The notes below the pieces were generated by a model that had not been told where the DNA came from, made no database searches, and saw only the letters and a list, made by a program, of their open reading frames with translations. 64,000 bases of DNA from an uncultured SAR116 cluster alpha proteobacterium (lineage in GTDB: Bacteria > Pseudomonadota > Alphaproteobacteria > Puniceispirillales > Marisalimonadaceae): the NCBI GenBank assembly GCA_902595515.1, contig CACJQK010000001.1, positions 186,001 to 250,000 on the forward strand, given 5' to 3'. Of this stretch, positions 54,488 through 64,000 are shown piece by piece. Numbering within the stretch: position 1 is the first letter of the stretch; every line of letters starts with the position of its first letter. A program made the position numbers and the translations under genes.

Positions 54488-55534
54488 ATGTATCCAAAAC
54501 ATAAAAAATTAAATCTATCATTTTTAGATAAATACCTAACTTTATGGATTTTTCTTGCAATGATTATAGGTATAGTTATTGGTAATGTTTTTCTAAATAT
54601 GCCTAAATTTCTTGATTCAATAACTTACAGTAATACAAATATTCCTATTGCAATAGGGCTTATTTTAATGATGTATCCACCTTTAGCAAAAGTAAAATAT
54701 GAAAAAATAATTGAAGTTTTTAAAGATAAGAAAGTCTTAGCTTTGTCTTTATTTCAAAATTGGATAATAGGCCCTGCATTAATGTTTTTTTTAGCTCTTA
54801 CTTTTCTTTCTGATAAGCCTGAATATATGACTGGTGTCATACTAATTGGTCTAGCTAGATGTATAGCAATGGTTCTTGTTTGGAATGAGTTGGCTAGAGG
54901 AAGTTCAGAGTATGTAGCAGGATTAGTTGCCTTTAATTCAATTTTTCAAATTATATTCTTCGCGCCTTATGCGTGGTTTTTTTTAAAAATTTTGCCGGAA
55001 TTTTTTGGATATGGTGGACAAATTATTGATATCTCCATATTATACATCTCCAAAATTGTTCTAATTTATCTTGGTATTCCATTTTTAGCAGGTTTTGTGA
55101 CAAGATCATTATTAGTTAAAAGATATGGTGAAGAATGGTACGTGAACAATTTTCTTCCTAGAATAAGTCCTATTACTTTAATTGCGCTGTTATTTACAAT
55201 AATTATTATGTTTACTCTAAAAGGAAATGAAATTTTGAAACTGCCTTTGGATGTTTTAACAATATCAATTCCTCTAGTCATATATTTTCTAATTATGTTT
55301 TTTATTAGTTTTGGTATCAGCAGGTTTGCAAATATTAATTATCCAACGGCTACTTCTTTATCATTCACAGCAGCTTCAAATAATTTTGAATTAGCTATTG
55401 CAGTTTCAATTGCCACTTTTGGCCTTGCATCAAAAGAGGCTTTCGCAACTGTTATTGGTCCTCTTGTTGAAGTGCCTATACTAATATTACTAGTTTCCGT
55501 TGCTTTAAAATTTAAAGAAAAATATTTCAAATAG
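54488..55534 (+). CDS. arsB: ACR3-family arsenite efflux transporter
   Basis: [75 protein letters not shown]. Confidence 0.93.
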   Translation: MYPKHKKLNLSFLDKYLTLWIFLAMIIGIVIGNVFLNMPKFLDSITYSNTNIPIAIGLILMMYPPLAKVKYEKIIEVFKDKKVLALSLFQNWIIGPALMFFLALTFLSDKPEYMTGVILIGLARCIAMVLVWNELARGSSEYVAGLVAFNSIFQIIFFAPYAWFFLKILPEFFGYGGQIIDISILYISKIVLIYLGIPFLAGFVTRSLLVKRYGEEWYVNNFLPRISPITLIALLFTIIIMFTLKGNEILKLPLDVLTISIPLVIYFLIMFFISFGISRFANINYPTATSLSFTAASNNFELAIAVSIATFGLASKEAFATVIGPLVEVPILILLVSVALKFKEKYFK

Positions 55535-55647
55535 ACTTAAAATTACTAACTATACTACAGCGTAATCTTAGCTCAATTTAAACTTCATTAAATTGTAATA
55601 TTAAAATAACAATTCAGTAAAAAAAGTTAGGCATATTCATATTAAAA

Positions 55648-57153
55648 ATGGAGAAATTTATGTTTAATAAAAATATGTTAAAAATTTTAGTAACTTCTTC
55701 AGTTATTATACTTACAAGTTCAATTTCTACAAAGGCCATTGAAATTAATCAAATATCATCCTTTCAAATTGGAAAAGGTGAAGGTTACGCAGAAATGATA
55801 CGTTATCACTCCCAATCTAAAAGTCTTTTAGTTACAGCTTCTGAAACTGGCACTATAGAAAGAATTTCAATAAGTGATCCTTTCAATTTAAAAAAAATAG
55901 CACCTTTTGATTTGTCAGGTGGTAATGTTACAGCAGTAGCGGTTCATAAAGATTTAATTGCAGCGTCGATAAAAGAAAAAAAAGCAGATGCCCCAGGTAA
56001 TGTTCAAATATTCAATAATAATGGGGAAAAATTGGCCGAGTATAAAACTGGAGCTTTGCCTGATAATATTGCATTCTCACCTGATGGTAGATATTTATTA
56101 ACTGCTAATGAAGGTGAACCCTCTGATGATTACAAAATTGATCCAGAAGGTAGTTTTACACTTATAGATTTGTCTAGCGGTGTACAAAATGCAAATGTTA
56201 AGCAGATAACGCTTAATAATATTAAAATGCCAGCAGGTGCAAGGATTATTAAACCAGGTTCAAGTTTTGCAGAAGATGCTGAACCAGAATATATAACATT
56301 TGCTCCAGACGGTAAAAAGGCTTATGCAACTCTTCAAGAAAACAATGCCATAGCTACAATTGATATAGCTTCTGCAAAGGTTATTAATGTGAGTGGACTT
56401 GGGTTCAAAAACGTATCTAGAACTTCTCATGATGTATCAAATAAGGATGGTGGAATAAATATGAAACGATGGCCAGTTTTGATGATGTATCAGCCAGATG
56501 CAATCGTATCCTATGAGACAAAAGGAAGCACATATTTAGTTACAGCAAATGAAGGTGACGCTAAAGACTACGATGGTTTTTCTGAGGAAACTCGCGTTGG
56601 CAAATTAAAACTTGATAAAACTATGTTTCCAAATGCTAATGAGTTACAAAAGAAAGAAAACCTTGGACGCTTAAAAACCACAAAAACACTTGGTGACACT
56701 GACGGCGATGGAGATCATGATATAATATATGCCTATGGCGGAAGATCATTTTCCATTTGGAAAGATGATGGGACTCTAGTTTTTGACAGTGGAAACGCAT
56801 TCGAAAACATAATTTCGAAGCGTTCTCCAGAAATGTTTAATGCTAATGGTCCTACCAAAATTGATGATCGTTCAGATGACAAAGGTCCAGAGCCTGAGGC
56901 TCTTGCAATAGGCAAGATTAATGGAAGAACATACGCATTTATAGGAATGGAGAGAAATAACGCTATCTTTGCATATGACATTACGCTGCCATCTGACCCA
57001 CATATGGTGAGTTATATAATGCCTAATGAAAATCACAATTCTCCCGAGGGATTAGAATTTATCCCGTCAAGTGTTAGTCCTACCGGAAAACCTCTACTTG
57101 CTGTTGCATATGAAATGACAGGTACAATTGGTCTCTATGAAATTAATAATTAG
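55648..57153 (+). CDS. choice-of-anchor I-type secreted beta-propeller protein
   Basis: Signal peptide; DNIAFSPDGRYLLTANEGEPSDDY; SKRSPEMFNANGPTKIDDRSDDKGPEPEALAIGKINGRTYAFIGMERN; NHNSPEGLEFIP. Confidence 0.82.
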   Translation: MEKFMFNKNMLKILVTSSVIILTSSISTKAIEINQISSFQIGKGEGYAEMIRYHSQSKSLLVTASETGTIERISISDPFNLKKIAPFDLSGGNVTAVAVHKDLIAASIKEKKADAPGNVQIFNNNGEKLAEYKTGALPDNIAFSPDGRYLLTANEGEPSDDYKIDPEGSFTLIDLSSGVQNANVKQITLNNIKMPAGARIIKPGSSFAEDAEPEYITFAPDGKKAYATLQENNAIATIDIASAKVINVSGLGFKNVSRTSHDVSNKDGGINMKRWPVLMMYQPDAIVSYETKGSTYLVTANEGDAKDYDGFSEETRVGKLKLDKTMFPNANELQKKENLGRLKTTKTLGDTDGDGDHDIIYAYGGRSFSIWKDDGTLVFDSGNAFENIISKRSPEMFNANGPTKIDDRSDDKGPEPEALAIGKINGRTYAFIGMERNNAIFAYDITLPSDPHMVSYIMPNENHNSPEGLEFIPSSVSPTGKPLLAVAYEMTGTIGLYEINN

Positions 57154-57176
57154 ATTATTAAATTTTATCCTATTTT

Positions 57177-57225
57177 ATTTGGTCAGGAATAATTTTAAAT
57201 TTCTGACCAAATAATTTTAAAGAAG
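57177..57225 (+). terminator. stem-loop terminator-like element after the beta-propeller gene
   Basis: ATTTGGTCAG...CTGACCAAAT 10-bp stem followed by AATTTTAA. Confidence 0.55.
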
Positions 57226-57453
57226 AATTTTAATGGCCGTAATTAATTATATTATTTGAAGTAATTTAATTTTAGAGTTAAGAAACAAAAATTTGGATTT
57301 TAAATTTTTTAATCTTGATTGTATGTATTTGGATATCAAAACACCTTGCATCCAAAACTTGGAATTTATTTCGGCTAATTTTTTAAATATTATGCCTTAT
57401 TTAGGCTTTTCAATCTTATTTGCTGCATACGCAACTGCAACTATCCTCAAAAA

Positions 57454-57747
57454 CTAGTATTCGACTAGATTTCCAGTCAAGGGAATTGAGTGTCTATCTT
57501 CTTCGTTATACTCTAAAAGAAGATGTCTTTGAGTATCTAACCAATTAACACCTCTGGTTGAGCTTTCAGATAACTCAGTTTCTGTTCTTAAAACTATAGC
57601 TATCACTTCATCCGACGTAGTCATTAAATAATGAGTAGGCGGTTTTGACAATGCCCTTTCTTTCGAACGTTCTTTTACATTTGTTAAAAATTCGTCAAAA
57701 CATTCAGGTTTAGGTCTGAATCTAATTATGGATATTTTTGTTTTCAT
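57454..57747 (-). CDS. hypothetical small protein (possibly dimeric alpha/beta barrel)
   Basis: MKTKISIIRFRPKPECFDEFLTNVKERSKERAL; internal ATG chosen over ORF start 57858 to avoid overlap with the neighbour. Confidence 0.5.
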   Translation of the reverse strand: MKTKISIIRFRPKPECFDEFLTNVKERSKERALSKPPTHYLMTTSDEVIAIVLRTETELSESSTRGVNWLDTQRHLLLEYNEEDRHSIPLTGNLVEY

Positions 57748-57838
57748 AGTTGTAATCTTTCTAATCAAAATTGGAAGTTCAATAATCTCATTTTTAAATT
57801 TTATAAAAGGATTTTTAATTATTTTAAAATTCAATGAT

Positions 57839-58165
57839 TTATTTTGGAACTTTCCCATAAATATGTTTGACTATTTTACCATCTTGAATGTGATCAATTT
57901 CAAGATATGTAAAATTAGGATCAAATCCATCTACTGTCTTAACAACAGTGTTGGGTGTTTCTAATACGCATTGAATTATAGGTTCACTTACCCATTTCAC
58001 GTCTTTAACCATATTTACCAATTCATCGTAGCTTTTAACTTTATTGCCCATACTAGATTTATGTATGGACTCACAGTGTAAATCTTTTGAAAAAAGTTCA
58101 ATAAATGGTTGCAAGTCACCTTCATAATGTTTTATGAAAGCCGCTTTTATAGTTTCAAAATTCAT
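57839..58165 (-). CDS. SnoaL/NTF2-like protein
   Basis: MNFETIKAAFIKHYEGDLQPFIELFSKDLHCES... DHIQDGKIVKHIYGK. Confidence 0.65.
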   Translation of the reverse strand: MNFETIKAAFIKHYEGDLQPFIELFSKDLHCESIHKSSMGNKVKSYDELVNMVKDVKWVSEPIIQCVLETPNTVVKTVDGFDPNFTYLEIDHIQDGKIVKHIYGKVPK

Positions 58166-58369
58166 GTTTTCGCCTCATAAAAAAATCATATTAATAATTA
58201 ATCATTAAATAAATTTTACATTTATATTAAATTAACTTTACATCTTATTAGTGAAATTTGATTAAAAATGACAGGTTAAATACTGTGATCAAAATTGATT
58301 ATAAGTGTCTAACTATGTGGCTAACTGCAAACAAAAACCTATATATACAGGCAAAATGGGGCAAAAATG

Positions 58370-58419
58370 TCAGGCTCATAACCTGAAGGTCGTAGGTTCA
58401 AATCCTACTCCCGCAACCA
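58370..58419 (+). pseudogene. 3' half of initiator tRNA-fMet (CAU); putative integration att remnant
   Basis: TCAGG-CTCATAA-CCTGA anticodon arm, GTAGG-TTCAAAT-CCTAC T-arm, TCCCGCA acceptor 3' strand, ACCA; no D-arm or 5' acceptor strand upstream. Confidence 0.88.
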
Positions 58420-58596
58420 ACTATATCAATAAAGTCAATGCCTTGGATCACCCTCAAAGACTTCGGTTTTTGGGTTTTTTGTGTTTGAAGCCTGATAACG
58501 ATTACAGAGTGATAAATAAAGTAATAAATGTTCGTCAGGCAAAGTTCTCTTTTTCTCAATAATTAATAAAACCATCACTAAGATTATTAAATTATA

Positions 58597-58926
58597 TTAG
58601 ACAGGAGTAGTCATTTTTATTAGAGCTGATGTTGCTTCAGACTCATAATTATAAACAAAAACACCTGCATATTGATTTTCTTTAAACACAAAAGTTTGTT
58701 TAAGTTCTTGAATAAACTCACTAGACTCTTGTTCAAATTTTTTTAATTTATCAATAGTATTAAATTTTATAAAAATTGATAAATCACCTTCTTTACCGAT
58801 CATTATATTCAAAGATTGAAAATGATATTTAGTAATTTTTTTTCCAAGATTATCCGAACAAAAAGAAGCCGCAACTTTAGCTTCAGTAACTGATGGAAAT
58901 TTATATTGAAAGACTTTTGCGTACAT
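58597..58926 (-). CDS. hypothetical protein
   Basis: 109-aa ORF, no recognised motif, plausible coding composition. Confidence 0.5.
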   Translation of the reverse strand: MYAKVFQYKFPSVTEAKVAASFCSDNLGKKITKYHFQSLNIMIGKEGDLSIFIKFNTIDKLKKFEQESSEFIQELKQTFVFKENQYAGVFVYNYESEATSALIKMTTPV

Positions 58927-58940
58927 GATCTACCTACTAA

Positions 58941-59759
58941 TTACAATTCATCTAACATTTCTAAAAGGTCATTAGCTTGTTTGCCTTCAAGTTTAATGTT
59001 TTTCATTATCTTTGTGTGTAACCCCATTTTATCTTGGATTATTTTTCCTTTTTCTGTAATTTCTAACTTTAAATTTTCATTAATTTTCAATAATCCATTA
59101 TCAGAGAGTATTTCTTCAAAATCTTTTGATATTTCCATTTTATTGCAAGCATGAATAAAATTTTTAAATATTATTATATCGCTTAAACCTGTTTCTTGAT
59201 AAAAAATTTCTATAGCATTTATCAATCTATCAGAAGTTAATAGTTTTTGATCAGTCATTACATCTATCTGGTGAGCAGCTTTTTTTATTAGTTTTTCTAC
59301 TAAATCAATTTTATCTTGAGACAACTCTATTATTTTGGAAAAAGTCATCATGCAAACCATACCAAGTGCGTAATTGTTTTGGTCTATAATAGGAAAACCT
59401 ATGTAACTTTTTACACCCTTTTCATTACTGTGAGTTTTGGTTATTTCATGTTTTGTAACATCAAAGGCAACTAATGGTTTAGTATCTAGTAAAACATGAG
59501 CACAAACACTTCCATCTTTAGGTCTGCGTCTACTTAAATTTTGTGTTTTTTCTTGTTCAGGCTGAATTTCTGCTAAATAACATCTTTCTTTACTATCAAA
59601 CAATTGAAATAAAACAGCTTCATATCCAGTTATTTCTTTAGCCAATTCACAGTAAATATTAAATAGGCTTGCTTGATTGGAATCTATTAGACCAGTTCTC
59701 TCAACTGCTTCTGCTCTTCTTTCTTCATTATCAGGTAATTGTGCTGATATAAAACTCAT
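58941..59759 (-). CDS. GAF-domain protein
   Basis: RRRPKDGSVCAHVLLDTKPLVAFDVTKHEITKTHSNEKGVKSYIGFPIIDQNNYALGMVCMM. Confidence 0.78.
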   Translation of the reverse strand: MSFISAQLPDNEERRAEAVERTGLIDSNQASLFNIYCELAKEITGYEAVLFQLFDSKERCYLAEIQPEQEKTQNLSRRRPKDGSVCAHVLLDTKPLVAFDVTKHEITKTHSNEKGVKSYIGFPIIDQNNYALGMVCMMTFSKIIELSQDKIDLVEKLIKKAAHQIDVMTDQKLLTSDRLINAIEIFYQETGLSDIIIFKNFIHACNKMEISKDFEEILSDNGLLKINENLKLEITEKGKIIQDKMGLHTKIMKNIKLEGKQANDLLEMLDEL

Positions 59760-59804
59760 CTTTTCTCTACCTTTTTATAAAATTAAAAATCACATTAAGA
59801 ATTA

Positions 59805-61265
59805 TTAGAAAATAATCTCATAATTTAAATTACAGGCATTAGCAAAATTTTTAAATCTTCGTTCATTTTCTTTATCCATGAGAGCTTTGGCTTCAGATTT
59901 TATTTTACAAGTTAATTTATTTTTCTTAATCTTAAATTTAATATTATCCAAATTTTTTGGTAATCCTGCGCTAAAATTATATATAAATCTTAATCCTAGA
60001 CCTATAGCATACGATGAAATTTTTTGCTTTTCTGAAAGTAAATTGGTTATTCTTTTATCAATTTGTTGTTTATCTTTAGTACCAATATATCTGTGATAAA
60101 CAACTTTGGCCATCCATACCCTCTCAATATGAGTTAAATCTCTTACTGGTAGTGATAAGATTTTGTTTGCGGCAATATTACCTCTCATATCTGGCTGTTC
60201 GTCCCAAGAAATATCTGAAAGATTAGTACTAATTTTAAATACCCTTTCAAGATCTTTATCTGCAATTTTTTCAAATATAGGACCGAATATTTTTTTTATT
60301 TTAGTTTGCATGCCATTAAATCTTTGGTTTTTTGCAAGTACATTATAGTAAGCAACTTTATCTGGATTGATCCTATTTTCTTTATTTAATTCTGCTATCA
60401 ATCCATCTCTTATACTTGTTCCACTAATCATAATATTTTTTACATTTGATGATAAAATCAGGTGAGTTATTATCTTTGCTGCAGTTGAAATAGTATCTGT
60501 TCTACCAGGAGGTATACCTAATACTTCTTTGTTTTCATCTGACATTTGATCCAAAAGAATTATCCCTATTTCGATATCGAATTTTAATCCATGCAATAAT
60601 GAAAGTGGATAATTATAATTCTTTATATAGGCAGATCCTAGAGCTCTAAAACTTCCACCTGTTCCATACAATGTAAGACCTTTAGATTTATTCAGCCATT
60701 CAACTTTATTAATTTCTTTTCTGATTTCTTCACTAGTAATTTGAGATAAGTGCCCAATATCGATACTCGTTGATTTTATCTTTTTTCCATCTTGAATAAG
60801 AATAAGTTCTAAACTTCCTCCTCCTAAATCTGCTATAAGCCCTTTATCAACTTTTATATTGCTAAGAACTCCTAGACAGGCATAGTCAGCTTCCTCTTTA
60901 GCAGACAAGATTTTAATATTATGATTAAGAATTTTTTCTGCAGGACGTAAAAATTCTTTTGCATTTTTGGCTTTTCTAACAGCTGCAGTTGCTATAATTA
61001 TTTGATGTTTTACAGACATTGTTTTTATTATATATGCAAAACGCTTTATAGCCGACAAAGCTTTTGAAATTGATTGACTTGAAATATTTTTGCTGAATGA
61101 TAAACCCTCACCGAGTTTACAATTTATTCTTTCATTAAATAATGGAAAAGGGTATTTACCATTTTGAGGATATATAACAAGTCTAATAGAATTAGAACCA
61201 ATATCGATTATTGCTAATTTACCTTTATTTATCTTCCTATAAAAACTTAAAGCTACTTCATTCAT
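59805..61265 (-). CDS. ppx: exopolyphosphatase Ppx/GppA
   Basis: KLAIIDIGSNSIRLVIY; GLIADLGGGSLELILI; downstream of ppk. Confidence 0.94.
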   Translation of the reverse strand: MNEVALSFYRKINKGKLAIIDIGSNSIRLVIYPQNGKYPFPLFNERINCKLGEGLSFSKNISSQSISKALSAIKRFAYIIKTMSVKHQIIIATAAVRKAKNAKEFLRPAEKILNHNIKILSAKEEADYACLGVLSNIKVDKGLIADLGGGSLELILIQDGKKIKSTSIDIGHLSQITSEEIRKEINKVEWLNKSKGLTLYGTGGSFRALGSAYIKNYNYPLSLLHGLKFDIEIGIILLDQMSDENKEVLGIPPGRTDTISTAAKIITHLILSSNVKNIMISGTSIRDGLIAELNKENRINPDKVAYYNVLAKNQRFNGMQTKIKKIFGPIFEKIADKDLERVFKISTNLSDISWDEQPDMRGNIAANKILSLPVRDLTHIERVWMAKVVYHRYIGTKDKQQIDKRITNLLSEKQKISSYAIGLGLRFIYNFSAGLPKNLDNIKFKIKKNKLTCKIKSEAKALMDKENERRFKNFANACNLNYEIIF

Positions 61266-61267
61266 AC

Positions 61268-63400
61268 TTATATTTTAGCTAAGCTTCCCTGACCTGATAA
61301 ACTTGGGTTTTTCATAAAATAAGTGTGCGCACAAAATGTTTTGTCCTTATTATTTTTTTTGGAGTATTCTCCATTTTTATTTAATTGCCAAGTGTTTTTT
61401 GTGTCATTTATTAAAGCCGGTAATACTTGATCTAGGATTTGACTTCGAACTGTTTTATTTTCTAAAGGTATAAAAGCTTCAACTCTATGGTATAAATTAC
61501 GAGGCATTATATCAGCAGATGCTATATAAACTAAATTACTTTCAGACTGAAATTTTCCTTTATTTGCAAAAACATAAATTCTCCCATGTTCAAGAAATCT
61601 TCCTATAATTGCAGTTACTGTAATATTTTCAGACATTCCTTTAACATTAGGGCGTAGGCAGCAAATACCCCTAACCATCAAGTGAATTTTAACCCCTGCA
61701 TTGGATGCTTCATAGAATTTCTCAATTATTTTTTGATCTACAATCGCATTACATTTAATCCAAATTCCATTTTCAAAACCATCTTTAGCATTTTGTATTT
61801 CATTATCAATTTTCTCAATTAACCAATCATAAGAAGAATTGGGTGAAATGATCATTTTATTTAATTGTTTTGGCTGAACATGACTGGTAAGAAAATTAAA
61901 GACTGATCTAGCGTCCTCACAAATATTTTTATCGATAGTGAATAACGAAAAGTCAGTATAAATTTTAGCAGTATATGGATGATAATTACCCGTTCCACAA
62001 TGAGCATAAGAAACTAATTTTTTACCCTCTTTTCTTGTTATTAAAGATAATTTTGCATGTACTTTTAAATCAACTAGGCCGTAAGCAACTTGCGCACCAG
62101 CTTGTTCTAATACTCTAGCTAGTTGGACATTATTTTCTTCATCAAATCGAGCTTTCAGCTCAATTACTGCAATAACAGATTTTCCTGATTCAGCAGCGGA
62201 TACCAATGCTTGCACGATAGGAGAGTCAGGTGAAGTCCTGTATAACGTTTGTCGTATCGTCAAAACATTTTTATCAATAGCTGCCTGTTGGAGCAAACTT
62301 AAAACTACATCAAAACTTTCGTAAGGGTGATGAACAATTATCTCTTTATTTTTAATTGCCGAAAAGCATTCTCCTTTAAAGTCTAATATTCTTTGTGGCA
62401 TTCTAGGTTTGTACGGTTTAAACAAATTTTGTTTAGGAAGATTATTTATTATTTCCGTAAAGTCATTGATCCCAACAAATCCTTGCGCAACATATATATG
62501 ATCGTCAGGGATATTTAATTGTCTGGTTAAGAGTTTTTGAGCAGATTTAGATAAATCGTGAGAAAAGGTTAAGGATACAATACCACCTCTTTTTCTGGCT
62601 TTAATTGCAGTTTCAAATTGCCCTATTAAGTCATCTGCTTCATCATCTATTTCAATTTCGGCATCTCTGATCACTCTAAACATGCCTGATTTTAATAATT
62701 TATATTCAGGATAAATTAAGTGAACAAACTTTGTAACTAAGGTCTCCAGCATAGCATATCTCTGATCCTCACCAGGTAATCTTATAAATCTATCTATATT
62801 ATCAGGAAGTAAAACTACACAGTTTATGTTATTGTTTTTTGTATCTTTCATCTCCATTAATACACATTTGCCTTTATTTTGGATAAAAGGAAAAGGGTGT
62901 GCGGGGTCTAACGTGGTTGGAGTTAAAAGAGGTAGAATATTTTGTTCATAATATTCTTTAAGCCATTCTAATTCATTTTTAGTCCATTTATTTTCAAACA
63001 AAATTGAAACATCACAATCATCCTTTTCATTCAACAAATAATTCAAACATCTTTGCTGTTTATTTTTTAAATCTTTGGAAGCATTAAGTACTGTTTTTAA
63101 TAATTCATCTGCCCTCATTCCAGTTTCAGGAACTGTATTGAAACCTTGACTTATAAGCTGATGTAGCCCAGCTATTCGAACCATATAAAATTCGTCTAAA
63201 TTTTCTGAAGAAATTGTTACAAATCTAAGTCTTTCACCATAAGGAATTGTCTTATCATATGCTTGTAGTAAAACTCTTTCATTAAAAGATAACCAGCTAA
63301 TTTCTCTATCAAAATATCTATCATTTTGATTATAAATTAATTTTTTTGTGATTTTATTTAAAGACAATCTAACCTCAGAATTTGAGGTTTTGAGTTTCAT
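61268..63400 (-). CDS. ppk: polyphosphate kinase 1
   Basis: REISWLSFNERVLLQA; LLTPTTLDPAHPFPFI; TLYRTSPDSPIVQAL; YAHCGTGNYHPYTAKIYTDFSLFT. Confidence 0.97.
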   Translation of the reverse strand: MKLKTSNSEVRLSLNKITKKLIYNQNDRYFDREISWLSFNERVLLQAYDKTIPYGERLRFVTISSENLDEFYMVRIAGLHQLISQGFNTVPETGMRADELLKTVLNASKDLKNKQQRCLNYLLNEKDDCDVSILFENKWTKNELEWLKEYYEQNILPLLTPTTLDPAHPFPFIQNKGKCVLMEMKDTKNNNINCVVLLPDNIDRFIRLPGEDQRYAMLETLVTKFVHLIYPEYKLLKSGMFRVIRDAEIEIDDEADDLIGQFETAIKARKRGGIVSLTFSHDLSKSAQKLLTRQLNIPDDHIYVAQGFVGINDFTEIINNLPKQNLFKPYKPRMPQRILDFKGECFSAIKNKEIIVHHPYESFDVVLSLLQQAAIDKNVLTIRQTLYRTSPDSPIVQALVSAAESGKSVIAVIELKARFDEENNVQLARVLEQAGAQVAYGLVDLKVHAKLSLITRKEGKKLVSYAHCGTGNYHPYTAKIYTDFSLFTIDKNICEDARSVFNFLTSHVQPKQLNKMIISPNSSYDWLIEKIDNEIQNAKDGFENGIWIKCNAIVDQKIIEKFYEASNAGVKIHLMVRGICCLRPNVKGMSENITVTAIIGRFLEHGRIYVFANKGKFQSESNLVYIASADIMPRNLYHRVEAFIPLENKTVRSQILDQVLPALINDTKNTWQLNKNGEYSKKNNKDKTFCAHTYFMKNPSLSGQGSLAKI

Positions 63401-63501
63401 TTGGCAAACCTAACTTAATCTCATCAGTTCAAACCAGATGAATTCTCAAAACTACGTCTTTGTAAATAATGTTTATTTCAAATTTATTACATTAAAAATA
63501 T

Positions 63502-64000
63502 TTAAATCAAAACTTCAATTAGAAATGGGCCTTTTTCTTTAAGTCCATGTTTAAAATATTTTACTAAATCTTCAATGTTTTCAACTTTAACGGCGTCTAC
63601 TCCCATTCCCTTTGATATAGAGACCCAATCTAATGCTGGATCTTTTAAAGACAACATTTCCATTGCTGATTTTCCTGGGTTATCAACGCCTACGTTTGTT
63701 AATTCTCCCTGAAGGATCTTGTAACTTTGGTTTGCAAAAATTAGTACAACTATGTCTAAATTTTCTCTTGCCATAGTCCATAAAGACTGGATGGTATACA
63801 TGGCACTTCCATCACCTTCTAATGAAATAACTTTTTGATCTGGAGATGATATTGCCGCTCCAATTGCTACAGGCATTCCAAATCCTATAGACCCTCCACA
63901 GTTATTCAGCCATGTATGTGGATGTGATCCTGAAGTTTGATAAAAGAATTCTCTTCCAGTAGTTACAGATTCATCAACTATGATCGCATTTTCTGGGATT
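63502..64000 (-). CDS. thiamine-diphosphate-dependent enzyme, acetolactate synthase large subunit-like (partial, runs off window)
   Basis: Frame stays open to 64000: ...PENAIIVDESVTTGREFFYQTSGSHPHTWLNNCGGSIGFGMPVAIGAAI...EGDGSAMYTIQSLWTMARENLDIVVLIFANQSYKILQGEL. Confidence 0.88.
   Translation of the reverse strand, partial: IPENAIIVDESVTTGREFFYQTSGSHPHTWLNNCGGSIGFGMPVAIGAAISSPDQKVISLEGDGSAMYTIQSLWTMARENLDIVVLIFANQSYKILQGELTNVGVDNPGKSAMEMLSLKDPALDWVSISKGMGVDAVKVENIEDLVKYFKHGLKEKGPFLIEVLI

Noticed and set aside
55595-55615. Possible Pho box TTGTAAT-ATTA-AAATAAC upstream of the beta-propeller gene
   Set aside because: Second repeat is poor; similar text is expected by chance in AT-rich intergenic DNA.
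57240-57453. Possible C-terminal gene relic (...FAAYATATILKN*)
   Set aside because: Too short and no recognisable family.
58305-58562. 85-aa ORF MSNYVANCKQKPIYTGKMGQKCQAHNLKVVGSNPTPATN...
   Set aside because: Spurious translation of the tRNA 3' fragment; VGSNPTPAT is the classic read-through of a tRNA T-arm/acceptor.

Overview
AT-rich alphaproteobacterial chromosome segment, probably marine and SAR11/SAR116-like in style; this lineage guess is inference from composition and gene content. About 1-34 kb is mostly housekeeping: rplU-rpmA-obgE-proBA-nadD-rsfS-rlmH-gpmI-ctpA-rppH, then atpHAGDC, priA, fsa, xerC, katG and an irr-like regulator. This is followed by a mixed catabolic block of amidase, aminotransferase, CoA-transferase, FAH, GST, HIBADH-like, FMO and hydratase genes. 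About 34-63.5 kb is dominated by phosphorus-stress functions: a plcP-agt lipid-remodelling pair in which the glycosyltransferase is fused to a C-terminal DgkA-type diacylglycerol kinase, phnCDE1E2, a PHP phosphoesterase, a phosphonate-associated acetyltransferase, two phnM-like genes, phnF/phnGHIJKLN (C-P lyase), a DUF1045 2H-phosphoesterase, an ACR3 arsenite transporter, ppx and ppk. The intergenic DNA of this region holds unannotated relics: truncated in-frame copies of sixA, TauE/SafE and the phn acetyltransferase whose intact relatives lie elsewhere in the window, a DMT-transporter-like C-terminal relic, and a 50-nt 3' fragment of an initiator tRNA-fMet that looks like an integration-site remnant. 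I saw no CRISPR array, transposase, rRNA or complete tRNA gene. All calls come from reading the sequence and translations; no database search was run.
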